Shown: piece by piece, positions 48,677 to 49,566 of the stretch
Layout of the letters: every line of letters starts with the position of its first letter
Numbering within the stretch: position 1 is the first letter of the stretch
Virus record (IMG/VR): IMGVR_UViG_3300020156_000209
Span: 1-49,566 of that record
DNA from: a virus
DNA: 49,566 nt
Reading direction: 5' to 3' (one strand)
The notes under the pieces: generated by a model
The model's input: the letters and a program-made list of their open reading frames with translations, nothing else
Database searches by the model: none
What the model was told of the DNA's origin: nothing
Position numbers and translations under genes: made by a program

Positions 48677-48677
48677 G

Positions 48678-49475
48678 TTAGTCTGTTGCTTGTGAGTATT
48701 TGTGAGCCAGATTCCATATACTGTTATCAGGCATGTCGAGGCGAACATCAATCCAGCTGTTTGCTGGAACATCAATCGGCTCACCTTTCATTTTAACCAT
48801 TTCACCCTCATCGCCCAGCATGTATTTACGCTTAAAAAGGCGGATTTCCAGCGCTCCGCTTTCTGCTTTCTCAGCCTCAACAATACCCAGTTCGCCCATG
48901 CCGCCCGGGTCCATCGGCGGCAGAATCTGCCAGCCTTCGGATGCCAGACCAGCCGAACCTGTCAGCTCATAAACACCAACATCGAGACGGCTAATGCTGA
49001 CGCCCTCAGCTTCTGCATTGGCCGTGCCGCTGCCACACCACGTAAAGCCTTGTTCAGCAACATCCGCGCGCTGGCATTTTTCTGCACTGGCGATAATACG
49101 GGCAACCGGGGATGCTGCCTTAAGCGTGCCATCACTGGATTTCGTGGTGTTTGAAGTGCCGTAAAGATTATTGGATTTAAGGGTTATTCCTGATGCTGCT
49201 GTTCCCAGTCCGCCCCAGCATGTAACATTCCCTGTGGCATGATCGACCTGTATAAACGCATGAGTATCACTGGCGTTAGCATAAATACCGCATCTGTATC
49301 GCATAATGCCCCCCGTCTGCTCTGCATTAAATCGATATACCCCACAGCCTGTTTGCGACATAAACCCAAATATTGTCGCATCATTATTTCGCGATGAATC
49401 CAGAATCCCCGGTCCCCACACCATTACGTTTCCTGTCGTGTTGCCCACATCCTTCATGGCCGCACTGCCTAAACC
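48678..49475 (-). CDS. Silent tail-fibre cassette 3 (minus strand)
   Basis: A 265-codon frame from crossover site 4 (GLGSAAMKDVGNTTGNVMVW) to 48678. It has an Ala/Gly-rich body and the same kind of tip domain as cassette 1 (SRLDVGVYELTGSAGLASEG, DVPANSWIDVRLDMPDNSIW). It ends tail-to-tail with cassette 2, one base apart. An internal ATG exists at 49457 but no ribosome site, so it likely needs fusion to the N-terminus. Confidence 0.85.
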   Translation of the reverse strand, partial: GLGSAAMKDVGNTTGNVMVWGPGILDSSRNNDATIFGFMSQTGCGVYRFNAEQTGGIMRYRCGIYANASDTHAFIQVDHATGNVTCWGGLGTAASGITLKSNNLYGTSNTTKSSDGTLKAASPVARIIASAEKCQRADVAEQGFTWCGSGTANAEAEGVSISRLDVGVYELTGSAGLASEGWQILPPMDPGGMGELGIVEAEKAESGALEIRLFKRKYMLGDEGEMVKMKGEPIDVPANSWIDVRLDMPDNSIWNLAHKYSQATD

Positions 49476-49489
49476 GACCTTTATTCGCC
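49464..49489. other. Invertase crossover site 4
   Basis: Core CCTAAACCGACC with GA at 49476-49477, same orientation as site 1. Separates cassette 3 from cassette 4. Confidence 0.7.
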
Positions 49490-49566
49490 AACGTCAACAT
49501 GCAGATATATCTCTGCAGCACGTATTTTTTGGTTGTATAAGGAATCATCAGGCATTTGGACACGAA
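49468..49566. repeat. Inverted repeat IR-B, right copy at window edge
   Basis: Exact reverse complement of 47941-48039; runs to the last base of the window. Confidence 0.95.
49481..49566 (-). CDS. Tail-fibre cassette 4, C-terminal end only
   Basis: The last 27 codons and stop of a minus-strand fibre cassette (RVQMPDDSLYNQKIRAAEIY then HVDVGE). The rest lies beyond the right edge. By gene order it is likely the cassette now joined to the N-terminus at the left edge. Confidence 0.75.
   Translation of the reverse strand, partial: RVQMPDDSLYNQKIRAAEIYLHVDVGE

Noticed and set aside
1-49566. Window as a closed circle
   Set aside because: Joining the last base to the first puts cassette 4 in the wrong frame with the fibre N-terminus; DNA is missing there.

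Overview
The window is most of the genome of a temperate, lambda-like siphovirus of Enterobacteriaceae (Enterobacter/Klebsiella/Cronobacter-type host), laid out as a mirror image of the lambda map. The evidence is a full HK97/lambda-type head and tail operon, spanins, endolysin and holins, a phi80-type Q antiterminator, RusA, a CI/Cro switch, a tyrosine integrase, and an attP core that matches the 3' part of an enterobacterial tRNA-Pro (GGG anticodon). Only one att core is present and phage genes lie on both sides of it, so the sequence looks like the free (attP) form of the phage and not an integrated prophage.

Layout: 1-576 constant N-terminus of an invertible tail fibre; 701-1063 an oppositely oriented lipoprotein gene; 1.0-13.7 kb tail genes (tip J, I, K, L, M, tape measure, G/GT frameshift chaperone, tail tube, completion proteins); 13.7-21.1 kb head genes (closure, connector, a repeat-bearing fibre-like protein, portal, protease-capsid fusion, terminase); 21.3-25.1 kb HNH nuclease, two glycosyltransferases, a broken gene and a second copy of the J C-terminal domain; 25.4-25.9 kb a ClpP-like gene on the other strand; 26.0-27.6 kb lysis; 27.7-29.2 kb an AT-rich two-gene pair (soluble protein plus multi-pass membrane protein); 29.3-36.6 kb late promoter, Q and the early right operon (DUF968, Roi-like, RusA, LexA-DNA-binding-domain protein, Dam-like methylase, PerC-like, replication protein with origin iterons, DUF4222, CII-like); 37.1-38.3 kb the immunity switch; 38.9-44.4 kb the early left operon (YfdQ/YfdR-like, DndB-like, methyltransferase, Xis, Int); 44.6 kb attP; 44.7-46.4 kb umuDC under a LexA box; 46.6-49.6 kb a Gin/Cin-type invertase followed by tail-fibre cassettes.

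How it works together: five copies of a 15-bp operator (half-site TTGCGT) surround cI, three at pR/pRM and two at pL, and the cI mRNA from pRM is probably leaderless. Late transcription probably starts just downstream of Q, passes a terminator about 35 bp after the -10 box, and then has to read through at least seven more intrinsic terminators to reach the tail genes, which fits Q antitermination.

The most striking part is the tail-fibre switch. The fibre N-terminus at the left edge and silent C-terminal cassettes at the right edge share Gin/Cin-like crossover sites. At least four cassettes are visible: two on the plus strand, one on the minus strand, and the end of a fourth minus-strand cassette at the right edge. 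Both window ends stop inside ~100-bp inverted repeats of this locus, which suggests the assembly broke because the locus is inverting. Other candidates for new biology are a TonB C-terminal-domain-like lipoprotein beside the fibre, a LexA DNA-binding domain without its protease in a phage carrying three LexA-box-like sites (one inside cI), a Rex-like membrane/soluble gene pair in the late operon, a free-standing J C-terminal domain, and a long hairpin containing an initiator-tRNA-like anticodon arm.
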